From Nocardia brasiliensis IFM 10847 (GTDB taxonomy: Bacteria; Actinomycetota; Actinomycetes; Mycobacteriales; Mycobacteriaceae): a DNA stretch of 64,000 nucleotides. The notes under the pieces are model-generated. The model saw only the letters and a program-made list of their open reading frames with translations, ran no database searches and had not been told where the DNA came from. Each line of letters begins with the position of its first letter. Positions within the stretch are counted from its first letter, which is position 1. Shown here in pieces: positions 52,687-61,250 of the stretch. Location of the stretch: NCBI RefSeq assembly GCF_000710915.1, contig NZ_BAUA01000174.1, positions 62,001 to 126,000 of the forward strand, written 5' to 3'. A program made the position numbers and the translations under genes.

Positions 52687-53633
52687 TGCACCGGGGTCGC
52701 GAACAGCGCGCGGTGTGCGGCGGGGCTGGTGCCGAGGATGCGATGGAAGTGGTGCCGCAGGCTGACGGCGGAGCCGAAGCCGGTTTCGGTGGCGATCCGG
52801 TCCATGGTGTCGCCGGTGGTCTCCAGCAGCAGCCGGGCCCGGTCGGTGCGCTGGTGCAGCAGCCATTGCTGCGGGCTGCTGCCGGTGCGGTCGCGGAAAC
52901 GGCGGGTGAATGTGCGCCGTGACATCAGGGCCACCCGCGCCCAGCCGTCCAGGTCGATCGGATCGCCGAGATGCGTTCGGGCCCAGACCATCGCGCGTTC
53001 GATCGGGTCGTCGTCGGCGGCATCCGGCACGGCGACCGGGATGTACTGCGCCTGCGACCCGCTGCGGTGCGGCGCCGTCACCAGCTCTCTGGCCAGTTCG
53101 GTGGCCGCGCGGCTGCCGAGATCGTTGCGCACCAGGTGCAGGCAGCAGTCGAGGGCGGCCGCGACGCCCGCGGAGGTGACCACGTCGCCGAGGTCGGACC
53201 ACAGGGTGTCGGCACGGACGCGGACCGCGGGGAAGGCGGCGGCCAGCTCGGCGGCGCCGGCCCAGTGGGTGGTGATCTCGCGGCCGTCGACCAGTCCGCT
53301 GGCCGCCACCGCCCACGAGCCGAGGCACAACCCGACGATCCTGGCCTGCGCGCCGTGCGCCTGCCACAGCGCCTCGCGCAACTGCGCCGACATCGGCAGG
53401 TGCCGCTCCCAGCTCGGGATCACCACGGTGTCCGCGCGCGCCAGGGTGTCCAGGCCGTGGCGCACGTCGATATCGAAACCCGCTGGGGTGGGCAGGGTTC
53501 CGGGTCGCTCCGCGCACACGTCCACCCGGTACGGCGACTTGCCGCCGATACCGACGCGGCCGAAGACGAGGCTGGCCACGGACAGATGGAACGGGCTGAT
53601 GTTGTCGTAGGCGAGCACGGCGACAGTACGCAT
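52683..53633 (-). CDS. GlxA-type AraC regulator with DJ-1/PfpI domain
   Basis: A 316-residue protein: N-terminal DJ-1/PfpI domain (VAVLAYDNISPFHLSVASLVFG, then GLCLGSWAVAASGLVDGREITTHW with a nucleophile-like Cys) and a C-terminal AraC helix-turn-helix pair (LDGWARVALMSRRTFTRRFRDRTGSSPQQWLLHQR, then DTMDRIATETGFGSAVSLRHHFHRILGTSPAAHRALF). The DJ-1 part probably senses a small molecule without catalysis. Its stop lies at the edge of the palindromic element. It is divergent from the hydrolase gene at 53705 (71 bases), which it probably regulates. Confidence 0.9.
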   Translation of the reverse strand: MRTVAVLAYDNISPFHLSVASLVFGRVGIGGKSPYRVDVCAERPGTLPTPAGFDIDVRHGLDTLARADTVVIPSWERHLPMSAQLREALWQAHGAQARIVGLCLGSWAVAASGLVDGREITTHWAGAAELAAAFPAVRVRADTLWSDLGDVVTSAGVAAALDCCLHLVRNDLGSRAATELARELVTAPHRSGSQAQYIPVAVPDAADDDPIERAMVWARTHLGDPIDLDGWARVALMSRRTFTRRFRDRTGSSPQQWLLHQRTDRARLLLETTGDTMDRIATETGFGSAVSLRHHFHRILGTSPAAHRALFATPVH

Positions 53634-53704
53634 GGCCCGATTTTAGCGATCAGCGGCTCTCGGGCCACTGTCGGGATGATTCGCGGCCGGACAAGATCAT
53701 TGTC

Positions 53705-54475
53705 ATGACCGAAACGATCGAACGAACCACCAAGCTCGAGGCTCTGCACGTGGGCGGCCCCACCCTGCGTTTCCGCTACGCGGGCCGCACTTTCCTGACC
53801 GATCCCACCTTCGACGAGCCGGGCGTCTACCCGGGACCGGTCACGCTGTACAAGCTCGCCGGTCCCGCGGTGTCCGCGGCCGAGGTCGGGCCGGTGGATA
53901 TCGTGCTGCTCTCGCACGACCAGCACGCCGACAATCTGGACAACACAGGCCGGGAATTCCTGCAGTCGGTGCCGACCGTGCTCTCCACCCCGGACGCCGG
54001 GGAGCGCATCAACGGCGTTCGCGGACTGGCGAATTGGGAGACCGTGACGGTCGACGGCATCAAGGTGACCGGGGTGCCGGCCTTGCACGGGCCGGAAGGA
54101 TGCGAATCGGTCACCGGCGTCGTGACCGGGTTCGTCCTGCAGGCCGACGGGCAGCCGACCGTGTATGTCTCCGGCGACAACGCCTCGGTCGATCGGGTGC
54201 GGCAGATCGTCGAGCGGTTCGGCCGGATCGATATCGCCATCCTGTTCGTCGGCGCGGCGAATGTCGGACTCTTCGACGATGTCGACGTCACGCTCAACGC
54301 GCGCACCGCGGTGCAGGCCGCGGAGGTGCTCGGGGACGCGACCATCGTGCCGGTGCACGGGGACGGGTGGCTGCACTTCAGCGAAACGCTCGAGCGGTTG
54401 ACCAAATTGTTCGAGAACGCGGGCCGCGCCGACCAGCTGCACATCCCGCCGCTCGGCAAAGCGGTCACTGTCTGA
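53705..54475 (+). CDS. Metallo-beta-lactamase-fold hydrolase (UlaG-like)
   Basis: A 256-residue protein with TLRFRYAGRTFLTDPTFDEPG, the metal motif LLSHDQHADNLD (HxHxDN type), then a mid-region GVPALHGPEG and the end PVHGDGWLHFSETLERL. It belongs to the MBL-fold group related to L-ascorbate-6-P lactonase UlaG and metal-dependent hydrolases. The divergent GlxA-type regulator is the likely controller. Substrate unknown. Confidence 0.85.
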   Translation: MTETIERTTKLEALHVGGPTLRFRYAGRTFLTDPTFDEPGVYPGPVTLYKLAGPAVSAAEVGPVDIVLLSHDQHADNLDNTGREFLQSVPTVLSTPDAGERINGVRGLANWETVTVDGIKVTGVPALHGPEGCESVTGVVTGFVLQADGQPTVYVSGDNASVDRVRQIVERFGRIDIAILFVGAANVGLFDDVDVTLNARTAVQAAEVLGDATIVPVHGDGWLHFSETLERLTKLFENAGRADQLHIPPLGKAVTV

Positions 54476-54603
54476 GCTTCTCGCGCCGAGTCTGCTGGTC
54501 AACCTGTGCAGAAACGCGCGGTGGCCGGGCGGACTCGTGATCATCGTGTGACACCCGCGCGTCGTTCGTGGCGGGACCGAGGTGCGGGGTCCACGATGAC
54601 CGT

Positions 54604-55719
54604 ATGAGGATCGGAGTTCCACGGGAGGTCAAGGAGCAGGAGTTCCGGGTGGCGCTGACGCCGGCGGGTGCCGGAGAACTGGCCACGCAGGGGCACGAGG
54701 TGCTGATCCAAACCGGGGCGGGTGTCGGATCGGGATTCGCCGACGCCGACTACACCGCGGTCGGGGCGAGACTGGCACCCGAGGCGGATCAGGTGTGGTG
54801 GGAGGCCGACCTGATCCTGAAAGTGAAAGAGCCGATCGCCGAGGAGTATCCACGGCTACGCGCGGGGCAGGTGCTGTTCACCTACCTGCACCTCGCCGCG
54901 TCCAGGGAGTGCACCGACGCGATCCTGCGTTCGGGGATCACCGCGATCGCCTACGAAACGGTGCGCTCCACTGACGGGTCGCTGCCGTTGCTCGCGCCGA
55001 TGAGCGAGGTGGCGGGCAAGCTCGGCGGACAGGTCGGGGCCTATCACCTGATGGCGCCGCTGGGCGGTGCGGGCATGCTGCTCGGCGGGGTGCCGGGGGT
55101 CCGCCCGGCGGAGGTGGTGGTGCTCGGCGGCGGGGTCGCCGGCACCAACGCGGCGTCGGTCGCCGCGGGCATGGGCGCGCGAGTCACGGTGCTGGACACC
55201 AACTTGCACCGCCTACGCGAGCTGGACGCGCGGTTCGACGGCCGGGTGACGACCGTCGCGTCCAATGCCGCCGAGATCGAACAGGCCGTACTGGCAGCCG
55301 ATCTCGTCATCGGCTCGGTGCTGGTGCCGGGCGCGCGGGCACCGAAACTCGTCACCGACGAGCTGGTCGCGCAGATGCGGCCGGGTTCGGTGCTCGTCGA
55401 CATCGCCATCGACCAGGGCGGTTGCTTCCAGGGATCGCGGCCGACCACGCACGCGAATCCGACCTTCCGCGTGCACGATTCGCTGTTCTACTGTGTCGCG
55501 AACATGCCGGGTGCGGTACCGCACACGGCCACCCTCGCGCTCACCAACGCCACGCTGCCTTACGTCCGGGCCATCGCCGGGCTCGGCTGGCAGCAAGCCT
55601 GCGCCAACTATCCGGAACTCGCGCAGGGTCTCACCGCCGACGGAGGACGGCTCGTGTCGGTGGAAGTGGCCGCGGCACACGGATACGCGGCACGGCAGCC
55701 GATGGGTCTGGTCGGCTGA
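54604..55719 (+). CDS. ald: Alanine dehydrogenase
   Basis: A 371-residue enzyme, exactly the family length, from the ATG at 54604. Substrate and catalytic residues known for the family are seen: the Arg of VPREVKEQEFRVALTP, the Lys of LILKVKEP, the His of FTYLHLAA and the Asp of VDIAIDQGG. The NAD motif is VVVLGGGVAGTNAA. It interconverts L-alanine and pyruvate plus ammonia, often induced in low oxygen. It stands alone. Confidence 0.94.
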   Translation: MRIGVPREVKEQEFRVALTPAGAGELATQGHEVLIQTGAGVGSGFADADYTAVGARLAPEADQVWWEADLILKVKEPIAEEYPRLRAGQVLFTYLHLAASRECTDAILRSGITAIAYETVRSTDGSLPLLAPMSEVAGKLGGQVGAYHLMAPLGGAGMLLGGVPGVRPAEVVVLGGGVAGTNAASVAAGMGARVTVLDTNLHRLRELDARFDGRVTTVASNAAEIEQAVLAADLVIGSVLVPGARAPKLVTDELVAQMRPGSVLVDIAIDQGGCFQGSRPTTHANPTFRVHDSLFYCVANMPGAVPHTATLALTNATLPYVRAIAGLGWQQACANYPELAQGLTADGGRLVSVEVAAAHGYAARQPMGLVG

Positions 55720-56000
55720 TACGCGGTCGGCCCGAACACCTCTCGGCGTCCGGGCCGCGGTTCGTGGACCACCACGTCGCGCACGCACACCCCGACCCAC
55801 GGCGGGCGGAACGCGCCGCTGTCGCTGCAGAAAACCGAGAGGATCCCGCCGGAATCGACGCATGGCCCGTGCATTCATCGCTGTCCGCCTGGACAATTCG
55901 TAGGAGGACTTCACGGGAGTGCGCCAAATGCGTTCCGGTGGCGGGATACTCGCGTCCAGCAGTTCTTTGCTATCCACGCGCCGGTAGGCACTCCCTCGTG
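55720..56000. other. Gap with no supported gene
   Basis: One minus-strand frame reads ILSVFCSDSGAFRPPWVGVCVRDVVVHEP in a protein-like way but lacks a credible start and ribosome-binding site, and its ends run into ald in antisense. It may be a remnant. Nothing else is seen. Confidence 0.3.
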
Positions 56001-56963
56001 TTACTCGGTGTCGGAGTCCGTCATGTTGAGGTACCAGTCCGGCTCACCCGAGGTGGGCAGGTCGTGCAGCTTGTCGGGGTTGCGCACCACATCGATGGAG
56101 ACGATGCGACCGTTGTCGACGGTGAAGGCGAAGACGCCGATGTGGTTGCCGTCGAACACCACCAGGCCCGGCGCGCCGTTCACCAGCACCGCGCGGCCCC
56201 AGCCGCCCGCCGCCGACGGCGCGTGGTACCAACCGAGCAGCATCTTCGCGATGAGCTCGGCGCCGCGCACTGCCTGCCGGATCGCGGGCACCTTGCCGCC
56301 GCCGTCCGCGGTGAGGCTGACGTTCGCGTCGAGCACGCCGAGCAAGGCGCTGAGATCGCCGGACCGCCACGCGACCGCGAACGCGGAAACGACCTTCTCC
56401 TGCTCGTCCGGCGAGGCGGGGAAACGCGGTGTGCCGTCCTCGACCCGCTTGCGAGCCCGGGACGCGAGCTGGCGCACCGCCGCCGGGGTGCGCCCCACCA
56501 CCTCGGCGACCTCCGGCCCGCTCATGCCGAACACGTCCTGCAGCACGAACGCGGTGCGCTCGGCAGGCGACAGGGATTCGAGCACGACCAGCAGCGCGGT
56601 GGTCACCCGCTCGTCCTGGGTGATCCGGTCCGCCGGATCGTCCCAGCTGGTCACCTCCGGCTCGGGCAGCCACTCGCCGACGTACTGTTCACGGCGGGCG
56701 CGCGCCGAACCGAGCTGATCCAGCGCGAGCCTGCCGACCACAGTGCTCAACCACGCGCGCAGGTTCTCGATCTGTCCCGCCGTGCCCGCCTCGAACTGGC
56801 GTTGCAACCGCAGCCACGCCTCCTGCACGACATCGTCGGCGTCGGTGAGACTGCCCAGCGTGCTGTAGGCGAGCCTGCGCAGATATGGCCGATGCTCCTC
56901 GAACCGCCGGGCCAGCTCGGCCTGGTCGAGAGGTTCGGAAGGAGAAGACTGTGCGGAAGTCAC
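56001..56963 (-). CDS. ECF sigma factor of the SigJ/ECF41 type
   Basis: A 320-residue sigma factor. Region 2 is RRFEEHRPYLRRLAYSTLGSLTDADDVVQEAWLRLQ, region 4 is LLVVLESLSPAERTAFVLQDVFGMSGPEVAEVVGRTPAAVRQLASRARKRV. A C-terminal SnoaL-like domain follows (FAVAWRSGDLSALLGVLDANVSLTADGGG) ending in DVVRNPDKLHDLP, the NPDKL motif of ECF41 factors in which the extension tunes the sigma factor in place of an anti-sigma. No partner carboxymuconolactone decarboxylase gene is adjacent. Confidence 0.9.
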   Translation of the reverse strand: MTSAQSSPSEPLDQAELARRFEEHRPYLRRLAYSTLGSLTDADDVVQEAWLRLQRQFEAGTAGQIENLRAWLSTVVGRLALDQLGSARARREQYVGEWLPEPEVTSWDDPADRITQDERVTTALLVVLESLSPAERTAFVLQDVFGMSGPEVAEVVGRTPAAVRQLASRARKRVEDGTPRFPASPDEQEKVVSAFAVAWRSGDLSALLGVLDANVSLTADGGGKVPAIRQAVRGAELIAKMLLGWYHAPSAAGGWGRAVLVNGAPGLVVFDGNHIGVFAFTVDNGRIVSIDVVRNPDKLHDLPTSGEPDWYLNMTDSDTE

Positions 56964-57700
56964 TGCTGGTTCGCCGTTCGATCGTTACGCCCGGGATAGG
57001 GCGAGTCCAAAGGTGCGTCACCGGGTTGACGACGCAGGACCTCAGAGTGTGACACGCCGGAAAAGTCCAGCTGGTGGACGTCCGTTCCGGCGAGTCCGGG
57101 ATCACTGGGCGGGGTGGGGGAGATGAGTGGGGTGACTGTGCTGTGCGTCCCGTTTTGCGGTTGTCGGTCGGCTGCGGCTGCACCGGTCGGCGTCGGTGAT
57201 GTCCGCGTTCACCGTGTGCGCGACCTGGATGGGTGGGTTCATCTCGACGACGAAGTGACTGTCCGGGTCGTGTGGTTCGCCTCCTGTTTCGTGTGGTGGA
57301 CGGGCGGGGCATAGGTGTGCTCGTTGCGGGGTTGCGGGGTTGCGGGGTTGCGGGGTTGCGGGGTTGCGGGGTTGCGGGGTTGCGGGGTTGCGGGGTTGCG
57401 GGGTTGCGGGGTTGCGGGGTTGCGGGGTTGCGGGGTTGCGTTGGGTTGTGCGGTCATTGGGTTGGCCGCGGGCTTTTGAGTGATTGGGTGGGGGAGATGA
57501 GTGCGCTGGCTGCGTGGGGGCGATTGGTCTGGCCGGGTTCAGTTTCGGGTTGCCGGGTGTGGTCGGCGCCCCCTTCGGGTTGCTGGTAGTGCGGTGGCGT
57601 AGGTGTGCTGGTGACGGTGGCGTCGCCCGTGCCTGCTTGGTGTGATTGGGCGGGGTAGGCGATTCGCTGTGGTGGAGTGGGCGGCGGTTAGTCTCGGCGG
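56964..57700. other. Repeat-bearing gap before cobD
   Basis: No gene is supported: long frames on both strands arise from the 8-base repeat and GC-rich shadows. Besides the minisatellite at 57323-57440 it holds two copies of GGGTGGGGGAGATGAGTG (57112 and 57486), suggesting older duplication of the flanks. Confidence 0.5.
57323..57440 (+). repeat. 8-bp G-rich minisatellite (14 full copies)
   Basis: The unit GTTGCGGG is repeated 14 times without error plus GTTGCG, giving GGGG tracts separated by TTGC on the plus strand. Such a pattern can form G-quadruplexes. Because the unit is eight bases, all frames stay open, producing misleading peptides on both strands. It ends 260 bases before the cobD start. 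Confidence 0.9.
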
Positions 57701-58618
57701 GTGCGTAAGGGGAATTCGGCGGCCTTGGGGCTGGTGCTCGGGTTTGTGCTGGATCGGGTGTTGGGGGATCCGCGGCGGTGGCATCCGGTGGCGGGGTTCG
57801 GCACTGCGGCGGCCGCACTCGAGTCCAGGACGTATGCCGACCGACGTGGTGCCGGGGTGGTGCACGAAGTAGTGCTCGTGGGGGCGGTGGTCGGACTCGG
57901 ACTCGGGGTGCGCCGGGGTGGCTGGCCGCTGACGGCGCTGGCGACGTGGACGGTGCTCGGCGGGCGCAGCCTCGCGCGCACGGGCGGCGAGATGGCGGAG
58001 CGACTCGAGGCGGGGGATCTGGTCGGTGCGCGGGCGTTGCTGCCGTCGCTGTGCGGACGCGACCCAGAGGCGCTCGATGCCGACGGATTGGCCCGCGCCG
58101 CACTGGAATCCATCGCCGAGAACACCTCCGACGCGACTGTCGCCCCGCTGGTGTGGGGCGCGCTGGCCGGCGTGCCGGGCCTGCTCGGCTACCGCGCGAT
58201 CAACACCCTCGACGCCATGATCGGCTACCGCAACGATCGCTACCGGAACTTCGGCTGGGCCGCCGCCCGCACCGACGACCTGGCCAACCTCCTGCCCGCC
58301 CGCCTCACCGGTCTACTCACCGCCGCCCTCGCCCCGCTGGTCGGCGGCCGCCCCGCGGCCGCCTTCCGTGCCTGGCGCCGCGACGCCGCGCAACATCCCA
58401 GCCCCAACGCCGGTGTGGTCGAGGCGTCCATGGCAGGCGCCCTCGGCATCCGCCTCGGCGGTCGCACCGAATACCCCCACGGCGTCGAAAACCGCCCCAC
58501 CCTCGGCACCGGCCCCACACCCACCGTCGCAGACCTCCACCGCGCAGTACGCCTCTCCGAAGCCGTCCAAGCAGCCGCCGTAGCGCTGGCCGCCTGCGCC
58601 GCCGTGCTCCGCCGCTAG
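57701..58618 (+). CDS. cobD: Adenosylcobinamide-phosphate synthase CobD/CbiB
   Basis: A 305-residue membrane protein from a GTG at 57701. It has GFVLDRVLGDPRRWHPVAGFG (the family has HPV at this place), EAGDLVGARALLPSLCGRDPEALDADGLARAALESIAENTSDATVAPLVWGALAGVPGLLGYRAINTLDAMIGYRNDRYRNFGWAAARTDDLANLLPARLT, and SPNAGVVEASMAGALGIRLGG. It joins the aminopropanol(-phosphate) arm to the corrin ring. cobC at 62833 encodes an L-threonine-O-phosphate decarboxylase-like partner for the same arm. Its last 54 bases are the first unit of a tandem triplication. Confidence 0.93.
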   Translation: MRKGNSAALGLVLGFVLDRVLGDPRRWHPVAGFGTAAAALESRTYADRRGAGVVHEVVLVGAVVGLGLGVRRGGWPLTALATWTVLGGRSLARTGGEMAERLEAGDLVGARALLPSLCGRDPEALDADGLARAALESIAENTSDATVAPLVWGALAGVPGLLGYRAINTLDAMIGYRNDRYRNFGWAAARTDDLANLLPARLTGLLTAALAPLVGGRPAAAFRAWRRDAAQHPSPNAGVVEASMAGALGIRLGGRTEYPHGVENRPTLGTGPTPTVADLHRAVRLSEAVQAAAVALAACAAVLRR

Positions 58619-58860
58619 GCAGGACCCGGCGGCCCCCGCTCGCTGTTGATCGAAACCGCGACGTTGGCTGTCCAAGCAGTCGCCGTAGCGTTGGCGGCCT
58701 GCGCCGCCGTGCCCCGCCACCAGGCAGGACGCGGTGGTACGTTCACCGCTGATCGAAACCGCGGCGTTGGGCTGTCGAAGCAGTCGCCGTAGCGTTGGCG
58801 GCCTGCGCCGCCGTGCCCCGCCACCAGGCAGGACCCGGCGATCCGTTCACCGCTGATCGA
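58565..58860 (+). repeat. Tandem triplication of the cobD 3' end (period 104-105 bp)
   Basis: Units start at 58565, 58670 and 58774 with GTC(C/G)AAGCAGYCGCCGTAGCG and include the cobD C-terminal codons, the stop and some 45 downstream bases ending in CTGATCGAAACC. The second and third units are more like each other than the first, so duplication happened in steps. The downstream copies have no start and are non-coding. Confidence 0.85.
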
Positions 58861-59058
58861 AACCCGAGGCATTTACAGACCTTCCACACCAAGCGTCGGC
58901 GCGCCCCACGGCAATTCGCTGTGCGAAGCGTCGATCACCTCTGTGAGAACGACAGGCGATCAGTTCTGGCGATGCAGCAGATCCCTCTCTCGCCCTTGCC
59001 GGGCGTGCCGCGACACGCCCGGTGCTCTCTTGGAGACCCCCGGACGTGTCGGAGGGGC

Positions 59059-59135
59059 GTTACAAGATCAGGGGGAACTGAGGGCGGCATTGTTCGAGAA
59101 TGCGCCGCCACCAGTTCCCCCTGATCTTGGTTCGG
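59059..59135. repeat. 77-bp hairpin element, copy 1
   Basis: CAAGATCAGGGGGAACTG (59063-59080) pairs perfectly with CAGTTCCCCCTGATCTTG (59112-59129); the inner bases GGGCGGCAT..GCGCCGCC add a broken stem. A second copy at 62716-62791 lies in the opposite orientation with few differences, including the flanks GTTAC and GGTTCG. It may be a mobile MITE-like element, and each copy could act as a two-way terminator. Confidence 0.8.
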
Positions 59136-59159
59136 CTACGCCAACTCCGAAGCTCGCGG

Positions 59160-60120
59160 CGGAGGGCGTTTCCCCGCCGCTGGCCGCAACCTCCCGCGCA
59201 CGTTCTGCCGTCCCGCGCGCGTGTCATTCGACAGACACGCGCGCGGCGTGACAAAGCGTGCGCGGGACATAGCGAGCTGCTCTCGCGGTGCGTCACCCGC
59301 ACGCCGTCGCCCCGCGCCGTTGTCCCGCGGAGCGCGGGGCGCGGGGCGCGGGGCGCGGGGCGCGGGGCGGCGCTTGCCGGTTGTCGCGGGGTCTGTGTTG
59401 TCTCGCACATGTCCCGTTGTCTCGCGCTCGTTCTGGCGCGCCGCGCGCGTGTCTGTCGAATGACACGCGCGCGGGGTGACGAAAGGTGCGCGGGAGGTAG
59501 CGGGCTGCTGGCGCGGTGCGTCGCCTGCGCGACGTTGCATCTCCGCGGGACGCCGGCGCGGCTCGTTGCTGGCTGCTGCCGGTGGTTGATTTGTCTCGCG
59601 CGTGTCTCGTTGTCTGGCGCTCGTTCTGGCGCGCCGCGCGCGTGTCTGTCGAATGACACGCGCGCGGGGTGACGAAAGGTGCGCGGGAGGTAGCGGGCTG
59701 CTGGCGCGGTGCGTCGCCTGCGCGATGTTGCATCTCTGCGGGACGCCGGCGCTGGCGCGGCTCGTTGCTGGCTGCTGCCGGTGGTTGATTTGTCTCGCGC
59801 GTGTCCCGTTGTCTCGCGCGTGCCTGGTGCGCGCGAGTCCATCGAAGGATGCGCGCGGGGGATGCAGGGCGCGTGGGGGATGAAGGGCGCGTGGGGGATG
59901 AAGGGCGCGTGGGGGATGAAGGGCGCGCGGGGGATGGTGGGTGCGCGGGATGTAGCGGGTTGCTGAGGTAGTGCCTCGCCTTACGCGAAGTTGCCTCCCG
60001 CGGGACGCGGGTGCGGGTGGTCTTTCGTTGGTTTCCGCCGGGTGGTTGTGTTGGCTTGTGGATGTCCCGTTGTCTTGCGCGCGTTCTGTTGTGCCGCGCG
60101 CGTATCCGTCGAATGACACG
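59160..60120. repeat. Degenerate ~190-460-bp spaced array with CGCGCGTGTC palindromes
   Basis: Four related blocks begin at about 59213, 59441, 59634 and 60094 with a palindrome of the form CGCGCGTGTC..TCGAATGACACGCGCG; blocks two and three are nearly identical over 193 bases (GGTGACGAAAGGTGCGCGGG, then GGCTGCTGCCGGTGGTTGAT). Peptides from every frame are repetitive and basic, with no ribosome-binding site, so it is non-coding satellite-like DNA. Also embedded is GCGGGGCG repeated near 59335-59370. Confidence 0.7.
59857..59928 (+). repeat. 18-bp tandem repeat (four copies)
   Basis: GGGGGATGAAGGGCGCGT occurs four times (first and last with one difference), followed by a partial copy. It lies inside the 59.2-60.1 kb array. 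Confidence 0.9.
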
Positions 60121-60125
60121 CGCGC

Positions 60126-60241
60126 GGGACGGGAAGGGAAGTGCGCGCGGGACGGGGAGGGAAGTGCGCGCGGGACGGGGAGGGAAGTGCGCGCGGGACG
60201 ACGGGAAGGGAAGTGAGCGGGACGACGGGAAGGGAAGTGCG
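60126..60241 (+). repeat. 23-bp tandem repeat (three exact-type plus two variant copies)
   Basis: Units read GGGACGGGNAGGGAAGTGCG with CGC after it; three are 23 bases, two later ones carry GACGAC and lose some bases. It ends 37 bases before the stop of the gene at 60278. Confidence 0.85.
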
Positions 60242-60277
60242 TGGGGTGACTGGAAGCGTGTGGGAAGGGCGGAGAGT

Positions 60278-61024
60278 TCAGTGGCGGGCGCCGAGGGTGC
60301 CTGTCCAGGTGGGGGTGTCTAGGCCGGTGCGCTGGGCGAGGGTGAACATGGCGGCGATGTCGGCGGCGGTGCGCGGCGGGAATTCGTCCCGGTCGTATTC
60401 GTCTTCGGGGAAGTGCTCGTCTTCCAGTCGCGTCATTTCCTCGGCGTAGTGCCGCACGAGGCGTTCGGTGACCGCGCCGCGCTCGGCGGCGTCGAGCAGT
60501 TCCGCGCACAGCTGCGGCATCTCGCTGTCGGGCTCGAAAAGCAGCCAGTCGGCGATCTTTTCGAGTGCGTCCTCATGAGTGGTCAGCGCCGAGATGCCTG
60601 CGTCGAGCCCGTCGTCGGACAGGTCCTCCGGGTACGGCGCTCGACGCCAAGCGCCCTCGTCACACCAGTAGACACATCCGACCATGTAGGCGTCGATCAA
60701 ACCGCGAAGGTATTGGCGCGGTAGCCATTCCGGTGCACCGGCGAGCAGGTCGATCGCGGGCTCGTGCCACTTGACCTTGCTCGACTCGTCTTCCCCGACG
60801 AGCACGGCGCGGCCGTTGCCGTACCACTTCAGTTCCCACCAGGTGCAACCGCTGTCGTCCCAATGCAGACCGCCGTCATCGATCCAATATCCCGAACGAT
60901 GAACGGGCGGCTCGTCTTCCCGCGCGCGGCTGTACGTCGCGAGCGCGACACCGGCCCACCGCCGCCACAGCAACTGTGGGTCGGGCAGGTCTCCGGGTTG
61001 TCCTGGTTCGTGCAGATGCCCCAA
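60278..61024 (-). CDS. Conserved actinobacterial protein of unknown function
   Basis: A 248-residue protein from a TTG at 61024 with AGGAG seven bases before; a longer frame to 61654 is SURF1-antisense shadow. It is Trp-rich and acidic: YWIDDGGLHWDDSGCTWWELKWYGNGRAVLVGEDESSKVKW, then PAIDLLAGAPEWLPRQYL, GCVYWCDEGAWRRAPYPEDLSDDGLD. I know similar hypothetical proteins in Nocardia and Streptomyces but no function. No signal or membrane helix, so cytosolic. It ends in the repeat-rich zone. Confidence 0.75.
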   Translation of the reverse strand: MGHLHEPGQPGDLPDPQLLWRRWAGVALATYSRAREDEPPVHRSGYWIDDGGLHWDDSGCTWWELKWYGNGRAVLVGEDESSKVKWHEPAIDLLAGAPEWLPRQYLRGLIDAYMVGCVYWCDEGAWRRAPYPEDLSDDGLDAGISALTTHEDALEKIADWLLFEPDSEMPQLCAELLDAAERGAVTERLVRHYAEEMTRLEDEHFPEDEYDRDEFPPRTAADIAAMFTLAQRTGLDTPTWTGTLGARH

Positions 61025-61250
61025 TGTGGTTCTCCTGACTCGTGTTCGGTGTGAGCCTAGGCGGACCCACCGACACGGTCCGGACGCGCGCTCGGCGCTG
61101 ATCACGGTCGGCACCAACTCGGTCGCCGCCGCGACCTGCCGCATTCGCGCGGCGTCGCGATCGAAGAGCGGGTCGGTGGCATGTTTCCGGATCGCTGAAG
61201 GCTCGGCCTCGATCAGACGGTCCGGCACGGGGCCGCCGAGCCCGACGCTG

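Noticed and set aside
55213..55977. Minus-strand gene between ald and the sigma factor
   Set aside because: Most of it is antisense to ald; the non-overlapping part has no credible start.
57323..57440. CRISPR array
   Set aside because: The units are 8 bases with no spacers; there are no cas genes in the window.
59136..60509. Long basic open frames in the satellite region
   Set aside because: They repeat the same peptides because the DNA repeats; no start signals, and all three frames are similar in quality.
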